From: Truepera sp. bin119 | Lineage (GTDB): Bacteria; Deinococcota; Deinococci; Deinococcales; Trueperaceae | Reading direction: 5' to 3' | Length of the DNA stretch: 46,303 bases | NCBI GenBank assembly: GCA_002239005.1 | Contig: MPNL01000026.1 | Location: 1-46,303, forward strand | In this document: piece by piece, positions 43,762-46,303 of the stretch | Layout: every line of letters starts with the position of its first letter | Numbering within the stretch: the first letter of the stretch is position 1 | Program-made: the position numbers and the translations under genes | Notes under the pieces: model-generated | Seen by the model: the letters and a program-made list of their open reading frames with translations, nothing else | The model's database searches: none | Told to the model about the DNA's origin: nothing

Positions 43762-44022
43762 AACCCTACTCCGAGTCCGTGGAACGCTGCTGACAAACTC
43801 CTGGTATCACGAACGCCGGGATACCGCCGAGCTTGCTAGTAGACCCGAAGCTCCAACGAAGCCGTCCTTGTCCGATCTCGGGGCGGTGGCGAGGTTGAGG
43901 TACCGGAAGTAGGCAGATTACGCAGCAGCACGAGTCAGGATGACTCACGCGGACGGCTGCAAGAATGCTACGGCGGGTGCAACTCGACGACGCAAATCAG
44001 GCTGAGGGAACCCCCGCTTGGT
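43762..44022. other. Non-coding part of the permease to binding-protein gap
   Basis: No credible gene is seen here. GGTATC-N11-GATACC (43803-43825) could be a weak terminator for the permeases, though no T-tract follows. GAGTCA-GGA-TGACTC (43932-43946) is a perfect short palindrome of unknown role. Confidence 0.4.
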
Positions 44023-44400
44023 TCAACGCAAGTACAGAGCTCGAGCCCGCTGATCAAACCACGCTTGCAGTTCAGCAAATGTCTCTTCAACAGTCATTCC
44101 CCGTTGCTCGAGCAGATCCTCAAGAGGTGTTGTAAACAGCTCGACATGGATCCCTTCTCCGAATCGCTCCGCAAGAAATAGCATGATTGCCGCCCCGCCG
44201 TAATAAATGCTGGTCGTCGTGATTTCCGATTGACCGTCGAGGGTGCGGCAGTAGACTATCGTCTCTCGTTCGTACTGGTGGACACGCCGGATTAGTGAGT
44301 CGATGGCCGTCGTCCGATTGTATGCTGTTGAGTAGAAGAAGCCATCGTACGCGGAAGCGGAGAAGGCACTCCATCTGGCTGTCTCGTGATCGGTGCGGTT
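44023..44400 (-). pseudogene. C-terminal remnant of an unidentified protein
   Basis: On the minus strand a frame without a usable start encodes a protein-like stretch of about 126 residues: ARWSAFSASAYDGFFYSTAY, IVYCRTLDGQSEITTTSIYY, GGAAIMLFLAERFGEGIHVE and a regular C-terminus LLEQRGMTVEETFAELQAWF before TGA at 44023-44025. Composition and the YYGGAAIMLFLAERFG segment, recalling the C-terminal helices of some M1-like peptidases, argue for a real but 5'-truncated gene. Upstream the frame soon meets a stop and loses coherence. The family is not certain. It sits inside what would otherwise be one transport operon. Confidence 0.5.
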
Positions 44401-44575
44401 CTTAATCGTTGGCGGTCGCGGCGATCCTTTGGACCGACTCTGTCTCTTTGCGAACCCAAGATGCCGGGACTGGCAAGATTACAACTGCCAAGCAGCTTTC
44501 CGAGGTGATGCAAGAGCATGTGCCGCAAGACGCGGAGTACTGAGGAGGTCTTCAAAACGGCTCGCGTTTCGAGGG

Positions 44576-44581
44576 TATGAT
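44576..44581 (+). promoter_or_regulatory. -10 element of the solute-binding protein gene
   Basis: TATGAT lies 59 bases before the ATG of the binding-protein gene. TTCAAA (44551-44556) is a poor -35 at 19 bases. It suggests the binding protein now has its own transcript. Confidence 0.4.
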
Positions 44582-44640
44582 GAATACTGAGTAACAACCG
44601 CCCTGTCGGGAGCGAATCCAGGCGAAGCCAAGGAGGGATC

Positions 44641-45966
44641 ATGTTGAGACGGATTGGGATCATCGCAGGCCTGCTCGTCCTCGGAGCACTGACCTCAAGC
44701 GCACTCGCCCAGACGGCCGAAGAGGAGATCGACGCCCTCTGTGCGGCCAGCCCACAGATACTCGAGTTCTGGCACGGTTTCCGGGGCGGTGCACCGCGCG
44801 AGACACTCGAGAACCTGACGCTCGAGTACAACCGCCTGAACGAAGGTCGGGTGTGCGTCCGGCCCATCAGCCAGGGGGGCTACGGCGACCTCTCCACCAA
44901 GATCCTGGCCGCCTCGGCCGCCGGGGAGTTGCCGGTCCTCGCCCAGGGGTATGAGAACAACATCGCCACCTACCTGAAGGCGGGCGTGGTGGCCGACCTC
45001 GAGGCGGTCGGCGTGAATCCGGCTGGCCTGTACCAGAACTTCCTCCAGGCGGTCACCTGGGACGGCACCCTCTACGGCGTGCCCCTGAACAAGTCGGTCC
45101 ACTTGCTCTTCTACAACCGCGACCTGCTCCTGCTCCACGACGACGACCTAGCGGAGCTGGGCATCCCCCTGAATGAGGACAGCGTTCGGGTGCCCACTAC
45201 GCTTGATGAGCTGATCGCAGCAGCGGGTGCCCTGACCGCCATCTACGCTGAGCCTGTCTACTGGTTCCGCCCCGCCGATCTGGCCACCTACGAGGACTGG
45301 TTCTGGACCATGGGCGGCAGCTACTACGACGACGGTGGTGACCTGGTCGTTAACAGCGAGATCGGGGTCCAAGCGCTTAAGCAGCTGGTCGAACTAACTC
45401 ATGACAGGGGGGTCGCGCGGGCGATCACCGACGGCAGCTTCATCAACCAGAACTTCGGCACCGGGGTGTTCGGCTTCGCCTTCGACACCAGCGCCGCCTA
45501 CCGCTTCTACCTTGGCGCAGCGAACTTCGACGTGGGGCTGGCCCCCATCCCCGGCGGCAGCGCGGGCACCCATGGCGCCAGCGTCTTCCAGGGCACCAAC
45601 ATCCTGGTGTTCAACACGGCTTCCACGGAGGATCAGGAGGCGGCAGCGGAGTACATCAATTTCATGATCGCGCCAGCGACCAATGCGGTGTTCGCGGTCT
45701 CCACCGGATACGCCCCCATCGGCGACGAGGCCGCCAACCTGCCCGAATTCCTCGCCTACCTAGACGAGAACCCCGACTTCTATGCCATCGTAGATCAACT
45801 CGCCACGACCCAATTCGAGCCCAATCTGGCCGAGTGGGGGCAGATCCGCTTCGAGATCCTCGGCCAGGCCGTAGTGAGGGCGGTGCTTCAGGAGGACACC
45901 GCGCAGGAGGCCCTCGAGGCTGCGCAGGCCGAGGTGGAAGCGCTCCTCGCTGGCGAGACCCGGTAG
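44641..45966 (+). CDS. ABC transporter solute-binding protein, family 1 (UgpB/MalE type)
   Basis: A 441-residue periplasmic binding protein. The signal peptide (1-23) ends ALA|Q with no lipobox. The mature part has the family-1 pattern: QILEFWHGFRGGAPRETLENL near the N-terminus, WDGTLYGVPLNKSVHLLFYNRDLL in the hinge region, and EAAAEYINFMIAPATNAVFAVSTGYAPI in the C-lobe. The FWH and NKSVHLLFYN elements resemble UgpB, which binds glycerol-3-phosphate. AAGGAGGG before the ATG is strong. It presumably serves the two permeases at 41.1-43.8 kb; the next gene is a nucleotidase, consistent with phosphate-ester substrates (inference). Confidence 0.92.
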   Translation: MLRRIGIIAGLLVLGALTSSALAQTAEEEIDALCAASPQILEFWHGFRGGAPRETLENLTLEYNRLNEGRVCVRPISQGGYGDLSTKILAASAAGELPVLAQGYENNIATYLKAGVVADLEAVGVNPAGLYQNFLQAVTWDGTLYGVPLNKSVHLLFYNRDLLLLHDDDLAELGIPLNEDSVRVPTTLDELIAAAGALTAIYAEPVYWFRPADLATYEDWFWTMGGSYYDDGGDLVVNSEIGVQALKQLVELTHDRGVARAITDGSFINQNFGTGVFGFAFDTSAAYRFYLGAANFDVGLAPIPGGSAGTHGASVFQGTNILVFNTASTEDQEAAAEYINFMIAPATNAVFAVSTGYAPIGDEAANLPEFLAYLDENPDFYAIVDQLATTQFEPNLAEWGQIRFEILGQAVVRAVLQEDTAQEALEAAQAEVEALLAGETR

Positions 45967-45990
45967 TCGTTACCTAGAAGGAGGAGACCG

Positions 45991-46141
45991 ATGAAAAGAC
46001 AGGACCGCATCCTACTCAGCCTGCTACTAGGCCTCGCGCTCGCAGGTGGGCTAGCCTGGGCCGAGAACCTGACCGTTCTTTCGCTCTCGGAGTACCACGG
46101 CCACCTGCTCCCCGACGATGACGGTGTAGGTGGGCTAGCAG
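45991..46141 (+). pseudogene. 5'-nucleotidase-like gene, interrupted after about 50 codons
   Basis: ATG 45991 follows a near-perfect AGAAGGAGGAG. The encoded start has a signal peptide (ending AWA|EN) and then LTVLSLSEYHGHLLPDDDG, the first metal-binding segment of periplasmic 5'-nucleotidase/UDP-sugar hydrolase metallophosphatases (usually ND-x-HGH; here SEYHGH). At about 46141 the sequence changes to an insertion-sequence end and the frame stops at 46167. The rest of the gene, if it survives, would lie beyond the element outside the window. It is 24 bases after the binding-protein gene, in the same operon. Confidence 0.8.
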
Positions 46142-46303
46142 CCTGTCGGACTTTGTGTGAGACTTGAGATTATACAACGGAATGAGCGGTTACGGGCTTG
46201 ACTTTTGAGCCCATTCATGCCACAATAAGGACATGAACATCGTGTCAGTTTTCAAGAGTTTTCCCGACCAGCACGCCTGTATCGCGCACCTGGAGCGGGT
46301 ACG
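46142..46303 (+). mobile_element. IS1595-family insertion sequence, left end (partial)
   Basis: The element appears to begin with CCTGTCGGACTTTGTGTGA, similar to IS1595-family terminal repeats (CTGTCGGACTTTGTGT). It continues to the window edge and includes the start of its transposase. The other end and the expected 8-bp target duplication are outside the window, so the exact boundary is uncertain by a few bases. Confidence 0.75.
46233..46303 (+). CDS. IS1595-family transposase, N-terminus (partial)
   Basis: ATG 46233 opens a frame that runs off the window: MNIVSVFKSFPDQHACIAHL, then ERVR. This is the typical N-terminal opening of IS1595/ISXO2-type transposases, preceding their zinc-ribbon. 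AATAAGGAC just upstream offers a modest ribosome-binding site. Only 23 codons are visible, so integrity cannot be judged. Confidence 0.7.
   Translation, partial: MNIVSVFKSFPDQHACIAHLERV

Noticed and set aside
44401-44543. Plus-strand frame reading AVAAILWTDSVSLRTQDAG
   Set aside because: It is short, has no start signal and no family match. It may be chance or a second fragment of a decayed gene.
44292-44867. 191-codon minus-strand frame overlapping the binding-protein start
   Set aside because: It is antisense to the signal peptide of the solute-binding protein. The protein-like sequence in this area is in a different minus-strand frame (44023-44400).

Overview
The window looks like a chromosomal segment of a Deinococcota bacterium (Deinococcus-Thermus phylum), perhaps close to Truepera. 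This is inferred from family resemblance; no search was run. The main clues are RNA polymerase subunits of Thermus type (a 1524-residue RpoC with the long Thermus-style insertion after the N-terminal zinc finger), a Thermus-like L33, a CarD regulator, an outer-membrane BamA, and many genes that appear to start leaderless, with a TANNNT -10 element only 6-9 bases before the start codon.

Layout. 1-11.8 kb: the classical tuf-rpmG-secE-nusG-rplK-rplA-rplJ-rplL-rpoB-rpoC block, with an L10-type leader before rplJ and a 386-bp gap between rplL and rpoB. 11.8-19.1 kb: a RuvC/YqgF-like protein, CarD, an EamA transporter, a RodZ-like protein with an inserted PEGA domain, PsuG, a FUN14 protein, and CIRCE-controlled groES-groEL with a strong terminator. 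19.4-26.7 kb: gpmI, a zinc-ribbon DciA-like protein with recF, the sufS-sufU pair behind a perfect palindromic operator, yggS, and a purine nucleoside phosphorylase. 26.8-32.5 kb: bamA, zwf and a glycosyltransferase. 32.7-36.7 kb: phoR-phoB divergent from phoU across two inverted copies of a Pho-box-like sequence, then an amidase and thpR. 36.7-40.8 kb: a probable copper-handling group (FixH-like lipoprotein, small His-containing ORF, decayed cupredoxin, CopC, CopD, FixG/NapH-like polyferredoxin). 41.1-46.3 kb: a family-1 ABC sugar/phosphodiester-type uptake system (two permeases, solute-binding protein) interrupted by a decayed gene. It ends in a nucleotidase gene cut by an IS1595-type insertion sequence at the window edge.

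Functional links. The first block is housekeeping transcription and translation. SufS and SufU together make Fe-S clusters. PhoR/PhoB/PhoU form a phosphate-sensing set with no pst genes in view. The copper-module proteins plausibly capture, import and reduce copper for respiratory enzymes; this is inference from FixG/FixH and CopC/CopD family roles. No CRISPR array, tRNA, rRNA, prophage or recognisable defence system was seen. The less ordinary items are the Suf operator, the inverted Pho boxes, the extra domain inside the MalG-type permease, the decayed cupredoxin, a degenerate intergenic repeat present twice, and the pervasive leaderless-start signature.
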